The notes under the pieces: model-generated
Database searches by the model: none
Seen by the model: the letters and a program-made list of their open reading frames with translations, nothing else
What the model was told of the DNA's origin: nothing
Position numbers and translations under genes: made by a program
Assembly: GCA_040079795.1 (NCBI GenBank)
Contig: JBEBJQ010000011.1
Span: forward strand, 1-64,000
Length of the DNA: 64,000 bases
DNA from: SXIZ01 sp040079795
GTDB taxonomy: Bacteria; Pseudomonadota; Gammaproteobacteria; Methylococcales; Methylomonadaceae
Direction of reading: 5' to 3'
Shown here: positions 50,621 to 60,444 of the stretch, piece by piece
How the letters are laid out: each line of letters begins with the position of its first letter
Position numbering within the stretch: position 1 is the first letter of the stretch

Positions 50621-53600
50621 ATGATGAATTATCTCACCCATAATCGTTTCACTTTTTCCAAGCAAAGGCGCATCAACTTAAGTGCTATGAGTTTTTTCCT
50701 GACTATGATAATTCTGGTCATAACGCCGACGGCTTTTGCGGATTTTAGACATGGCGACTTCGAGAATGGCACATTTGCTCCGGCAGACTGGATCAAGACA
50801 CCGCTGATAAATAATAAGATTACGACTACCGCTGTTGGTAATCATATAGTTGACCCTAAATCGATCGCTGATTTAAATCTCGGAACCTCTCCGAGTGATA
50901 CTACGGATTTACAGAGCATCGTCAATGGTCCGGCAGGCACTTTACAAGATTTTTTAATGAATGGCTCTACTCCGACAGCCACATTACTTGCCCCGTTTGC
51001 TGGCTCATATAGCGCCCTGGTTAACCTCAATCCACCTACCGGCATTGCTCGAGGTAGCTCTAGTCATGGTGGGCGTGCATCATCGCTTAAACAGCGGGTG
51101 ACGATAACCTCAACCGACGTCGATCCCAGTGATGGCAAAGTGCATGTGCGTTTTGTACTCGCACCGGTTTTGGATAACCCAGGGCTAAAAGCCCCACTCA
51201 CTGGCACCATAAATGCCATCAGTAGCTCGGCAAACATAACTGGCACCGGAACTCGGTTTTCTAAAGAATTGAAGGTAGGCGATACTATATTTATAGGTGA
51301 CTCAAACGGTGCAAATGTTACTGGTAGCTCGACGCGCGTAGTTTCAACAATTATAGATGACACCCACTTAACAGTAAGTAGCTCCCTTACCGTTGCTGGT
51401 GGTAATCATGCATATGCTGGGCCTTCTAATGGCCACTACCAGGAAGAACAGCCTTATTTTGCAGTCGAAATGCGTAAAGTCTCATCGGTAAGTGATGGTA
51501 CACCAGTTGCAGTAACGGGGGCGCCACTTAACTCTACTGGACAGCTTTTTTTCCAGTTTAACTTTTCTAACCATGCAGGAACTGTCTGGAATCAGGTGAA
51601 AAACCCTAACGCTGATACGGGTGCTACTCCACGTGATTATGCCTACTCTCAGTTCCAAGCCTTTGATATCGTCCCCGGTAATGCAAAACTGACGGTAGGG
51701 GATACTATTGAATTGGAGGTTGTGGCGTCGGGTTGTTCACCAACCGGCCATGAAGGACATATCTATGTTGATAACTTTACCATGCAGCCTTCTACAGGCC
51801 TCTGGGTCAATGCATCTGCTCCGGTCAGTGTGAGCAGTGCAAATGGCACTCAAATTACCTACACCTATACTTACACTAATAATGGTTCCAGCCCATTAAC
51901 GAATGCCATTGTTACACCTGCAATGCCACAAGATAATTCGGCAGCGCATCAAGATGCTACTTATGCCTCAGTTAATGGCGCGTCCTGTACGGCATCAGGC
52001 GGTGCGGCAGCTATTCCTGCAACACCCGGCGGCGCTTTAGCGTGTGATGTAGGTTCTCTGGCACCTGGGGCAACCGGAAGTTTTACAATGACTGTGACTA
52101 TTCCCGATGGCGCGACAGGTCCTATCAGTAACGGTAACTATTCAATCCAGGCAGATGGCGTCAATCCGTTACTCGGACCCTTAGTGCAAACTAATTTGAT
52201 CAGCCCCGCTACGCTTAGCGATATGGCAGTTGATCTGACAAATCTACCTGCAACGGCCAGTCTAAGCAGTGCCTACACTGGCAATTTTACTTGTACCAAC
52301 AGTGGTGTATCGGCTGCTGTTAATGCCATATGTGATGCACCTGTTCTTCCGGCGGGCGTTACGGTATCCGGTTGTACTCTGGCATCAAATCCTTGGGTTG
52401 CGCCGGCAGCGGTACCTGTAGGCGGGGTGGTTACGTGTAACGTGTCAGGAACACCTACAACAACGGGTGCTATTCAAGTAAACGGTGAAACTGCTGCGGA
52501 CAACGACCCTAATACTGTTAATAATAAAGCAACCAAGACTGTGACCGTAAGTATTAGTCCTGCCGCGGCGAATGATGTTGCGGGTACTAATTACAACACG
52601 CCGGTTACCTTGGGTGTTTCCTTAAACGACAGTGCCGGAATAGGTGCCACATTAGCATTGGGTACAATTGATCTTAATCCTGGTGTCGCAGGCCCGCAAA
52701 CTACTGCTACCATTGCTGGTGAAGGCACTTTTACAGCTAATAACAATGGAACGGTAACATTCACGCCGATCTTAGGCTTTCAAGGCGTAGCAACTGTACC
52801 TTACACTATTCAGGATAATTTAACTCAGACCAGTAACATCGCCGACATCTCTGTGACTGTTCATGATCAGGCCGCAAGTATTAATCCGCTGGCGAATGAC
52901 GACAATGCCACGACACCATTGAACACATCGGTAATACTGGCCTTAACCAGTAATGACGCACCCGGTACAGGCAATACCCTGACACCAGCTAGCGTAACGC
53001 TTACTGGCACCACGCCAGCCGATGGTACTTGGACCAACCATAATGATGGCACGGTGACTTTTGCGCCGGCTTCAGGTTTCACGGGACTGGCTACCGCCAG
53101 CTATACGGTACAGGATTCTGCTTCTGGCATCAGTAATGTTGCGACGATAACTGTTTTGGTTACCGGTGCGGCTACCCCGGTAGCACGGGATGACAGCGGC
53201 GCTACTTTGCCAGTAACGGCGGTGACCTTGCCTGTGCTTAATAACGATATACCGGGGAGCGGTAATACCTTAACCAGTGGCAGTATAAATTTAAGTGGCA
53301 TCACACCAAGTGATGGTACTTGGATTGCTAATAGCAATGGTACGGTCACATTTTTACCCGCTTCCGGTTTTATCGGTACCGCCACTGCCAGTTACACGGT
53401 GCAGGATTCCGCTTCCGGCACCAGTAATGCTGCAACTATTTCGGTTGTAGTTAACTCAAATGCAATACCAACGGCCCTAAATGACACTGCCAGCACCGCT
53501 CTAAATACAGCGGTCAATATCACCCCTGCCAGTAATGATTCAGGGGTTGGTGTAATAATAGACCCCAGTACGGTTGACTTGGATACGGCTACCGGCGGTA

Positions 53601-55492
53601 TTCAACGTGGTCCTGTGACCACCGCAGCTGGCACCTGGCAGGTAATTGATAATGCTGGTACCGTGACTTTTACACCAACTCCTGGCTTTGTCGGCGTGGC
53701 TACGCTGAGCTATGCTATTAGCGATAATCTGGGTAACAGGGCTACCGCTAACATGTCGGTTACTGTTGGTAGCCCGCTACCTGCCGCGACAAATGACGTT
53801 GCGAACACAAATTATAATACGCCGGTAACTTTGCCGGCTTTCGCCAATGACAGCGCCGGAATGGGATTTACACTGGTATTGAGTTCAATTGACTTAGATC
53901 CCAATGTTGCTGGCCAGCAAACCTCTGCTACCATTGTTGGAGAAGGCACTTTCACAGCCAATATCAATGGGACGGTAACGTTTACGCCAGTTATTGGTTT
54001 CCAAGGTGTAGCTACTGTGCCCTATACTATCCAGGATAATTTAGCGCAGACCAGTAACATCGCGGACATTACTGTGACTGTGTATGATCAGGCGGCGAGC
54101 ATTAATCCGGTGGCGAATGATGACGGCGCCACCACAGCATTGAATACGCCGGTAACGCTGACTTTAACAAATAATGATGCCCCTGGTACTGGCATTTCGC
54201 TAATACCGTCTAGCGTCAACCTTAGCGGCACCACGCCTGGCGATGGTACGTGGACCAATCATAATGATGGTACGGTGACTTTTGCACCTGCGGCAGGTTT
54301 CACAGGGTTAGCTAGCGCGACTTATACGGTACAGGATTCAGCCTCTGGCACCAGTAATATAGCATCTATTAGTGTCCTGGTTACCGGCGCGGCTGTCCCT
54401 CTAGCGCGTGACGATAGTGGTGCCACTTTGCCTGCTACCGCCGTGACGATTCCGGTTCTCAATAACGATATGCCCGGTAATGGCAGTACCTTGGCCAGTG
54501 GAAGTATAGATCTTGATCCAGTGACACCCGGAAAACAAAGTACCTATACTATCGCCAATGTGGGCACTTTTGTGGCTAATGCTGGTGGCACGGTGACCTT
54601 TACACCCGTCAATGGTTTCGCGGGGATCGCTGTCGCCAGCTACACGGTGCAGGATTCCGGTTTTGTTACCAGTAATACTGCGGCCATCACAATTGTTGTT
54701 AACACCACCGCAGCACCCAGTGCCGTAAACGATAGCGCCAATACACCTATGAATACCGCAGTAAATCTGTCTCCAGCTGTAAATGACACAGCGCCAGGTG
54801 CAACACTGGATTCCAGCACAGTGGACTTGGATACTACCGCTGGCGGTATTCAAGGTGATCCGGTGACTACAGCGGGTGGAACATGGCAGGTAATTGATAA
54901 ATCAGGTACGGTGACGTTTACACCGAACGCTAATTTTGTTGGCGTGGCCACATTGACTTATGCCATCAGTGATAACCTGGGCAACGTTGGTAGCGCTACT
55001 ATGTCGGTCACGGTATCAGATCCAACTGCTACTCCCGATATGTCAATTAACTTGGCTGGTCTGCCCAGTATTGCAAAATTAGGGGTACCCTATAATGGTT
55101 CTTTTAGTTGCTCTAATCTTGGCACTGCCGATGCTACAGTAGGTGTCACCTGTACTGTTAGCGGTTTACCGGCAGGTGTCAGTATTGGTAGCTGCACGAT
55201 CAGTCCAAGCGCTATAGCGTGGACAAATGGAAATAGTGTGCCGGTTGGACAGACCGTGACCTGTTCGGTATCGGGCGTGCCAACAACTCCGGGTAATGTG
55301 GCCATTACGGGAACTGCTAGTGCTTCCGGTGACTCCAATGCAGGTAACAATGCTGTCAGTAGCCAAATACCCATTAGTGCAGCAGGAAGTAATCAGGCTA
55401 AAGCAATTCCAACCCTAAGCGAATGGGGTATATTGATTATGTCAATGCTTATGCTTCTAGTTGGCAGGTTTTACCTTCCACAACGTCCTTAA
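50621..55492 (+). CDS. Giant IPTL-CTERM surface protein with CshA-like repeats
   Basis: The product is 1,623 residues from the ATG-ATG pair at 50621; the frame opens 14 codons earlier with TTG. A signal anchor ('SFFLTMIILVITPTAFA', about 23-40) leads into a region of about 350 residues with a lectin- or adhesin-like composition. Two DUF11-like modules follow, then eight repeats of about 100 residues with 'GTVTFTP..GF.G.A...YTVQD' (CshA/Ig-like type), then another DUF11-like module. The sorting signal is 'IPTLSEWGILIMSMLMLLVG', ending 'RFYLPQRP'. The motif, hydrophobic stretch and basic end are the target of exosortase H. The gene is 0.5 kb after the xrtH pair. It is probably anchored or released at the surface as an adhesin or matrix protein. 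Confidence 0.92.
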   Translation: MMNYLTHNRFTFSKQRRINLSAMSFFLTMIILVITPTAFADFRHGDFENGTFAPADWIKTPLINNKITTTAVGNHIVDPKSIADLNLGTSPSDTTDLQSIVNGPAGTLQDFLMNGSTPTATLLAPFAGSYSALVNLNPPTGIARGSSSHGGRASSLKQRVTITSTDVDPSDGKVHVRFVLAPVLDNPGLKAPLTGTINAISSSANITGTGTRFSKELKVGDTIFIGDSNGANVTGSSTRVVSTIIDDTHLTVSSSLTVAGGNHAYAGPSNGHYQEEQPYFAVEMRKVSSVSDGTPVAVTGAPLNSTGQLFFQFNFSNHAGTVWNQVKNPNADTGATPRDYAYSQFQAFDIVPGNAKLTVGDTIELEVVASGCSPTGHEGHIYVDNFTMQPSTGLWVNASAPVSVSSANGTQITYTYTYTNNGSSPLTNAIVTPAMPQDNSAAHQDATYASVNGASCTASGGAAAIPATPGGALACDVGSLAPGATGSFTMTVTIPDGATGPISNGNYSIQADGVNPLLGPLVQTNLISPATLSDMAVDLTNLPATASLSSAYTGNFTCTNSGVSAAVNAICDAPVLPAGVTVSGCTLASNPWVAPAAVPVGGVVTCNVSGTPTTTGAIQVNGETAADNDPNTVNNKATKTVTVSISPAAANDVAGTNYNTPVTLGVSLNDSAGIGATLALGTIDLNPGVAGPQTTATIAGEGTFTANNNGTVTFTPILGFQGVATVPYTIQDNLTQTSNIADISVTVHDQAASINPLANDDNATTPLNTSVILALTSNDAPGTGNTLTPASVTLTGTTPADGTWTNHNDGTVTFAPASGFTGLATASYTVQDSASGISNVATITVLVTGAATPVARDDSGATLPVTAVTLPVLNNDIPGSGNTLTSGSINLSGITPSDGTWIANSNGTVTFLPASGFIGTATASYTVQDSASGTSNAATISVVVNSNAIPTALNDTASTALNTAVNITPASNDSGVGVIIDPSTVDLDTATGGIQRGPVTTAAGTWQVIDNAGTVTFTPTPGFVGVATLSYAISDNLGNRATANMSVTVGSPLPAATNDVANTNYNTPVTLPAFANDSAGMGFTLVLSSIDLDPNVAGQQTSATIVGEGTFTANINGTVTFTPVIGFQGVATVPYTIQDNLAQTSNIADITVTVYDQAASINPVANDDGATTALNTPVTLTLTNNDAPGTGISLIPSSVNLSGTTPGDGTWTNHNDGTVTFAPAAGFTGLASATYTVQDSASGTSNIASISVLVTGAAVPLARDDSGATLPATAVTIPVLNNDMPGNGSTLASGSIDLDPVTPGKQSTYTIANVGTFVANAGGTVTFTPVNGFAGIAVASYTVQDSGFVTSNTAAITIVVNTTAAPSAVNDSANTPMNTAVNLSPAVNDTAPGATLDSSTVDLDTTAGGIQGDPVTTAGGTWQVIDKSGTVTFTPNANFVGVATLTYAISDNLGNVGSATMSVTVSDPTATPDMSINLAGLPSIAKLGVPYNGSFSCSNLGTADATVGVTCTVSGLPAGVSIGSCTISPSAIAWTNGNSVPVGQTVTCSVSGVPTTPGNVAITGTASASGDSNAGNNAVSSQIPISAAGSNQAKAIPTLSEWGILIMSMLMLLVGRFYLPQRP
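52559..55020 (+). repeat. Duplicated four-repeat block inside the IPTL-CTERM gene
   Basis: The CshA-like repeats fall into two blocks, 52559-53779 and 53780 to about 55020, offset by 1,221 bp (407 codons). Repeats 1-4 match 5-8 in order. For example, 'YNTPVTL' opens both blocks and 'NPLANDDNATTPLNT' matches 'NPVANDDGATTALNT'. The copies have diverged at many silent and some replacement sites, so the duplication is not recent. Confidence 0.85.
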
Positions 55493-55704
55493 GTTAGAAA
55501 TCATAAACAATGAAATACGCGTGACGGGATGATTTCAACCCACAGGGAAGTGGGAAATATAAAAAAAGCTCATTTTGTTTACTCCTCGAAAGCCTTCGGC
55601 TCGGTACCGCTTAAAGCTTAATGTGACAAGTATAGCTGGGTCAGGGTAGCCAGAAGAGTAAACACAGCACGTCGAACTTAGCAGATGTGAAGCTTCGATT
55701 CAAT

Positions 55705-56910
55705 TCATTCATGCCTTAGCGCGTCAATTGGATTTAATTGCGCCGCTTTGCGTGCGGGAAAGTAGCCAAATACCACCCCTATGGTGGCTGAAAAAAGAAA
55801 GGCGATGATCACAATACTGCCCTGGAATATGAACGGTACTTGCAACACGCCGGATAAGGCTAAAGCGAGACTGAGCGCTAGGATAATTCCAATTATTCCC
55901 CCGAAGGACGAAAGTACTACGGCCTCTACTAAAAACTGCAACAACACTTCGCGTTCCAACGCGCCGATGGCAAGCCGGATGCCGATTTCACGGGTACGTT
56001 CGGTAACTGAAACCAGCATAATGTTCATGATACCAATACCACCAACCAGTAAGCTGACTGCGCCCACTGCGCTGAGTAAGCCGGTCATGGTGCGGGTAGT
56101 GCTGGATAGCATGGTGGCAATTTCTTTCATATCCAAGACATTAAAGTTATTTTCTTCGCTGCTGGCCAGGTGGCGCCGCGTGCGCATCACCCGTTCAATA
56201 TCCCGTTTGACCTGTTCGGTGTTTGCGCCGTCTTTGACTGACACCTTGATTAAATTGACATCCTGTTTGCCGGCAATACGGCGTTGGAAGGTGCGTAGCG
56301 GCACGATAATTAAATCGTCTTGATCGGAACCCATAGTTGATTGACCTTTGGACTTGAGTAGCCCGATCACTTCGCAGGATAATTTTTGCAAGCGAATGCG
56401 GCTATGTAAAGGGTTTTGTTGACCGAATAATTTTGTGGCAACAGTTTGTCCGATCACACACACCGCCGAGCCGACACGGGCTTCATTGGCGGTAAAAATA
56501 CGGCCTTCAGCGATCTGCTGATTGCTCACCGGGAAGAAGGCTTCGGTACTGCCGGAAACGTTGGTTGACCAGTTTTCGTTGGCATAAATCGCCGTGGTCG
56601 CACTGGAGGCAACCGGCGCAACCGCCACCAGCTCAGGAATATCTCTTAGGAGTGTTTCAGCATCAGCGACCTTAAAGGCTTCAGCACCCGACATTTGCCC
56701 TTGCCCCATACGCTTGCCGACGCTAATCATTAATAAGTTACTGCCTAGGCTGGATATTTGTTGGGTTACTTGTTGGGTAGCACCGTTACCCAAGGTCACC
56801 AGAACAATTACCGCGGCTACCCCGATAATAATGCCGAGCATGGTTAACAGGGAGCGCATGACATTACGCCTTAATTCCCTTAATGCTAATAATAAGGCGT
56901 TGCCTAACAT
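55705..56910 (-). CDS. MacB-type ABC transporter permease
   Basis: This 401-residue permease of the MacB/FtsX group has one helix near the N-terminus ('SLLTMLGIIIGVAAVIVLVTLG'). A large periplasmic MacB_PCD domain spans about 45-260. Three helices follow at the end ('LLSAVGAVSLLVGGIGIMNIMLVSVTERTREIGIRLAIGA', and on). The family works by mechanotransmission rather than direct transport. Its ATPase is the overlapping upstream gene (TAATG), and here the two halves of MacB are separate polypeptides. It is the last gene of the six-gene operon. Confidence 0.92.
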   Translation of the reverse strand: MLGNALLLALRELRRNVMRSLLTMLGIIIGVAAVIVLVTLGNGATQQVTQQISSLGSNLLMISVGKRMGQGQMSGAEAFKVADAETLLRDIPELVAVAPVASSATTAIYANENWSTNVSGSTEAFFPVSNQQIAEGRIFTANEARVGSAVCVIGQTVATKLFGQQNPLHSRIRLQKLSCEVIGLLKSKGQSTMGSDQDDLIIVPLRTFQRRIAGKQDVNLIKVSVKDGANTEQVKRDIERVMRTRRHLASSEENNFNVLDMKEIATMLSSTTRTMTGLLSAVGAVSLLVGGIGIMNIMLVSVTERTREIGIRLAIGALEREVLLQFLVEAVVLSSFGGIIGIILALSLALALSGVLQVPFIFQGSIVIIAFLFSATIGVVFGYFPARKAAQLNPIDALRHE

Positions 56911-57623
56911 TAAGCGGGCGCTCCGTTTTGATGATCGGTTTCAATTAACCCGTCTTTGAAATGCACGATGCGTTTGGCATAGGCGGCCATTTCCGGTTCA
57001 TGGGTGACCATAACCACGGTAATGCCTTGATCACGGTTAAATGCGGTTAACAAATCCATGATTTCAACACTACGGGCAGAATCCAGGTTGCCAGTGGGTT
57101 CGTCAGCCAATAGTAATGAGGGGCCGGTGACAATAGCGCGTGCTATGGCGACGCGTTGTTGCTGTCCGCCGGAGAGTTCGCCAGGCGTGTGATTTTCCCT
57201 GTCTGACAAACCCACTTCTTGTAAAGCCTGTCGTGCCAGTTGGCGGCGGATAGATGTGGCGGTACCGCGATAAATTAGGGGTAACTCGACATTTTCCAAT
57301 GCAGAGGTACGGTTAAGTAAATTAAACCCCTGGAAGACAAAACCGAGGTAATGGCGACGTAACAACGCGCGTTGATTGCGGTTAAGTAATCCGACATCCA
57401 CACCTTGAAACCAGTAGCTACCGCTAGAAGGCGTATCCAAACAGCCTAATATGTTCATACAGGTACTTTTTCCCGAGCCGCTGGCTCCCATGACCGCGAC
57501 AAATTCACCGGAAGCGATGCTCAAGTTAACGCCTGCCAGTGCATGCATTTCAGCATCGCCAGTGCCGTAGGTTTTAGTGACTGCCCGTAGTTCAAGTAAC
57601 GGAGGGGCTTGGGTTTTATTCAT
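56910..57623 (-). CDS. MacB-type ABC ATPase
   Basis: This 237-residue ATPase has Walker A 'GASGSGKST', the Q-loop 'FQGFNLL', signature 'LSGGQQQRVAIARAI' and Walker B 'LLLADEPTGNLD'. It pairs with the permease encoded by the next, overlapping gene. Upstream is the MacA-like adaptor, 14 bp before it. It belongs to the LolD/MacB group, which powers efflux of toxins, siderophores or lipoproteins. Confidence 0.94.
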   Translation of the reverse strand: MNKTQAPPLLELRAVTKTYGTGDAEMHALAGVNLSIASGEFVAVMGASGSGKSTCMNILGCLDTPSSGSYWFQGVDVGLLNRNQRALLRRHYLGFVFQGFNLLNRTSALENVELPLIYRGTATSIRRQLARQALQEVGLSDRENHTPGELSGGQQQRVAIARAIVTGPSLLLADEPTGNLDSARSVEIMDLLTAFNRDQGITVVMVTHEPEMAAYAKRIVHFKDGLIETDHQNGAPA

Positions 57624-57637
57624 TGCCGCTATTCCAT

Positions 57638-58939
57638 TTATTGACTGGCGATTGTGCCGGTCACTAATTCGGTGCCCACGTCGACCTTACCCTTCACAAT
57701 TTCGGTCGAAATGCCGTCAGTGACCCCTTTGGTAATAGTGATCGGCATTAAGTCAGGTTGGCCAACTTGCCAAACTTGTTGTTCTTTATTGGCAGGGTTC
57801 ACAACTATCGGCGGTTTGCTATCAGAACGAGGAGGAGGGCGGGGCAACATCGCGCTCAATAAGCCGCCGTTGGATTTTTTTTCGGTGGGGGGTGCTTTGG
57901 GTGGCGTGAATCTCAACACGGCATTGCTCACCAGGAGCACATTGGTTTTTTTATTCACGGTAATCATGGCAGTGGCAGTCATGCCCGGACGTAAGGAGAG
58001 GGCAGAATTATCCACCGTCAGTACAGTTTTATAGGTCACCACACCGTCAACGGTTTGCGAGCCGAAACGGACCTGGGTAATTTTGGCCGGAAAGCTTTGA
58101 TCAGGATAGGCATCAACGGTGAAGGTCGCTTCCTGCCCCTCTTTCACTAAGCCAACATCTGCTTCGTCGACATCGACCTGGAGTTCCATTTTGGTTAAAT
58201 CCTCAGCCAGCTTAAATAACACCGGGGCTTGGAACTGCGAGGCGACCGTTTGTCCGGGTTCGACGGAGCGTTCCAGCACCACGCCGTTAATCGGTGAGTG
58301 AATTACCGCTTTCAAGATGTCGGTACGGTTAACATTTAAGGCACCTTGCGCCTGTTCAACAGCAGCTTTGGCACTATTTAAATCAGCTTTAGCCCTAGCT
58401 AAAGTGGCTTTGGCAGTGTCTAAATCATAAGGTGCAGGTACTTTGCCACCGCTTAGTTCGCGTACTTGATTTAAGCGGTTCATTTTAACTTGCGCTTCCT
58501 TTAGGGTAGCCTCGGTTTGCATGACTTTTGCCCGTGCGGAGGCGAGGGCTGACTCGGATTGTAAGGCCTGCGCTTCCAGACGGGTGGTATCCAGTTTAGC
58601 TAGGACTTGGCCGACTGTGACGCGATCATTGTAATCAGCCAGCACGGTTTTGATGGTACCAGAGACTTCTATGCCAACCTGGACTTCCTTAACGGGGGCT
58701 AGGGTTCCAGTAGCACTGACGTTGACGGTCAAATCACCGCGCCGGACTTTCTCGGTTTGGTATTGTATGGGTTTAGGTTGGCGTTCTTTAACAATCCAAA
58801 AGCTGATCAATGCGATCAGAATGCCGGTAAGCAGCCACCAGAACCACGGTTTTTTTAAAAATTTACGTTTACCATTAGGGTCTTCGAGTCCCAAGGTTTT
58901 AGTAATCGCTGGGGGTGTTTGGTTGTTTTGTTCAATCAT
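57638..58939 (-). CDS. MacA-type periplasmic adaptor
   Basis: This 433-residue membrane-fusion protein has an N-terminal anchor helix ('WFWWLLTGILIALISFWIV', about 35-53), then a lipoyl/barrel-sandwich domain with 'VQVGIEVSGTIKTVLADYNDRV'. A coiled-coil hairpin (about 115-200, with 'SALASARAKVMQTEATLKEAQVKM') and a beta-barrel follow. A Pro-rich insert ('PPKAPPTEKKSNGG', 'PRPPPRSDSKPP') is unusual for the family and may be a disordered linker. The ATG at 58939 overlaps the OMF stop (ATGA). It would link MacB to the outer-membrane factor encoded just upstream. Confidence 0.9.
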   Translation of the reverse strand: MIEQNNQTPPAITKTLGLEDPNGKRKFLKKPWFWWLLTGILIALISFWIVKERQPKPIQYQTEKVRRGDLTVNVSATGTLAPVKEVQVGIEVSGTIKTVLADYNDRVTVGQVLAKLDTTRLEAQALQSESALASARAKVMQTEATLKEAQVKMNRLNQVRELSGGKVPAPYDLDTAKATLARAKADLNSAKAAVEQAQGALNVNRTDILKAVIHSPINGVVLERSVEPGQTVASQFQAPVLFKLAEDLTKMELQVDVDEADVGLVKEGQEATFTVDAYPDQSFPAKITQVRFGSQTVDGVVTYKTVLTVDNSALSLRPGMTATAMITVNKKTNVLLVSNAVLRFTPPKAPPTEKKSNGGLLSAMLPRPPPRSDSKPPIVVNPANKEQQVWQVGQPDLMPITITKGVTDGISTEIVKGKVDVGTELVTGTIASQ

Positions 58940-60372
58940 GATTTTGTGTTTGTTGGATGAGTGGTTACATCCCAACCGCCGCCTAAGGCTTTATACAGGC
59001 GAATTAAATCGGAGGCGACTTCGGCTTCGCTGAGTGCTAATTGATTTTGTACGGCCAGCAAAGAGTGCTGTGCATCCAACACCCTTAGAAAATCGATAGT
59101 GCCGGAACTGTATTGGCTTTGCGCCAGTTCTAGCGCATTGAGTCCGGCCTTGACAGCAATTTGCAGGGAATCGCGTCGATCTTGTTCTTGCGCGAACGCC
59201 ACCAGTGCATTTTCTACATCGCGCAGGGCTTGCAAAATAGTTGATTCATACAGCGCCAGTGCCTGTTCCTGCAAGGCTGTTTGGATGTCGATATTGCACC
59301 GTAAGCGCCCAGCGTCAAATAGCGTGATCGCAGCGCCGGCCGCCATTTGAAAAGCTTTGGCACTGGCGCTGTATAAGTTTGCTGCCGCGAGCGATTCTAA
59401 GCCGATAAAGCCGGACAAGTTGAAATTAGGATAACGCGCGGCAGTGGCTACCCCGATTTGTGAGGTCTGGGCGGCTAATTTGCGTTCCGAGCGCCGCACA
59501 TCCGGGCGCTGCCGGAGCAAATCCGCCGGAACTCCTACAGCTACGGACACCGGGGCTACTGGAATCGCAGTTACTTTTGTCAGCAAAGGTTTTAAGATGC
59601 CCGGTGCTTGCCCCAGCGATAGTGCTAAACGATGTTGCGCTTGTTCCAAGCCACTCCGTAAAGTTGGCAGTGTGGCGCGGGTAGTTTCCACCGTTAACTT
59701 GGCTTGCTCTACATCCAACTGGGTCGAAAGCCCTGCCTGTTGCCGCCAATCGGTGAGCTGATAGGTTTCCTGCTGGGCGCTTAAATTCGCTTCGGTAATG
59801 GTTATGCGGGCTTGAAAGGAACGGACTTCCACATAATTAAGCGCGGTTTCCGCGTATAAACTGACCAAAATATCCCGGAAATCCTCTTCGGATGCCTGTA
59901 AGGTGGCTTCCGCTGCTTCGATGCCCCGACGTAATTTGCCAAATACATCAATTTCCCAGGTGGCATCAAAGCGGTTGGAATAAAGCTCGTTAGTCATCCC
60001 GGAACCCGCTTCTTCACTACTGCCAGTTTGGCTGACAGAGCCTTTGGCTGATAGGGTCGGAAATAAATTCGCTTTGGCTAATGCGCGTCTGGCGCGGGCT
60101 TCACGTAAGCGCGCTTGCGCTTGGCGTAAATCCAGATTGCCGGTTTCTACCCGCTCCATCAGACTGGACAATAGCGGGTCATTAAAGACTTTCCACCACT
60201 GTGCGAGGGTTTGGTTTTCTGTAGGCGTAATCTTGGCAGAATATTTAACGCTCCAGGTTGTTGGGATGGTGCTAATTGGTTGCTTATAATCAGGCCCTAC
60301 CAGACAGCCAGACAATACTAAACTGGCTAGGAGCAGGGCTGGAATAGGTCGGAATTTAATGCAGCCGTTCAT
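58936..60372 (-). CDS. Outer-membrane efflux factor, OprM/NodT type
   Basis: This 478-residue lipoprotein (lipobox LSGC near residue 22) belongs to the TolC/OprM family. It has two OEP repeats, 'LSSLMERVETGNLDLRQAQARLREARARRALAKANLFPTL' (in two parts) and 'VGVPADLLRQRPDVRRSERKLAAQTSQIGVATAARYPNFNLSG', as in NodT. It sits between an RND pump set and a MacAB set and probably serves both as the exit duct. It overlaps the MacA gene by 4 bases. Confidence 0.94.
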   Translation of the reverse strand: MNGCIKFRPIPALLLASLVLSGCLVGPDYKQPISTIPTTWSVKYSAKITPTENQTLAQWWKVFNDPLLSSLMERVETGNLDLRQAQARLREARARRALAKANLFPTLSAKGSVSQTGSSEEAGSGMTNELYSNRFDATWEIDVFGKLRRGIEAAEATLQASEEDFRDILVSLYAETALNYVEVRSFQARITITEANLSAQQETYQLTDWRQQAGLSTQLDVEQAKLTVETTRATLPTLRSGLEQAQHRLALSLGQAPGILKPLLTKVTAIPVAPVSVAVGVPADLLRQRPDVRRSERKLAAQTSQIGVATAARYPNFNLSGFIGLESLAAANLYSASAKAFQMAAGAAITLFDAGRLRCNIDIQTALQEQALALYESTILQALRDVENALVAFAQEQDRRDSLQIAVKAGLNALELAQSQYSSGTIDFLRVLDAQHSLLAVQNQLALSEAEVASDLIRLYKALGGGWDVTTHPTNTKS

Positions 60373-60444
60373 TTTTTCTTAACATCGGTTTTAGCATCTG
60401 CAAGCCGTTTAAATGTATCCGCATAAAATATCGCTCAAGCGTGC

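Noticed and set aside
53101..54853. Minus-strand frames opposite the CshA-like repeats
   Set aside because: They arise from the repetitive Thr/Gly/Val codons of the real gene on the plus strand.
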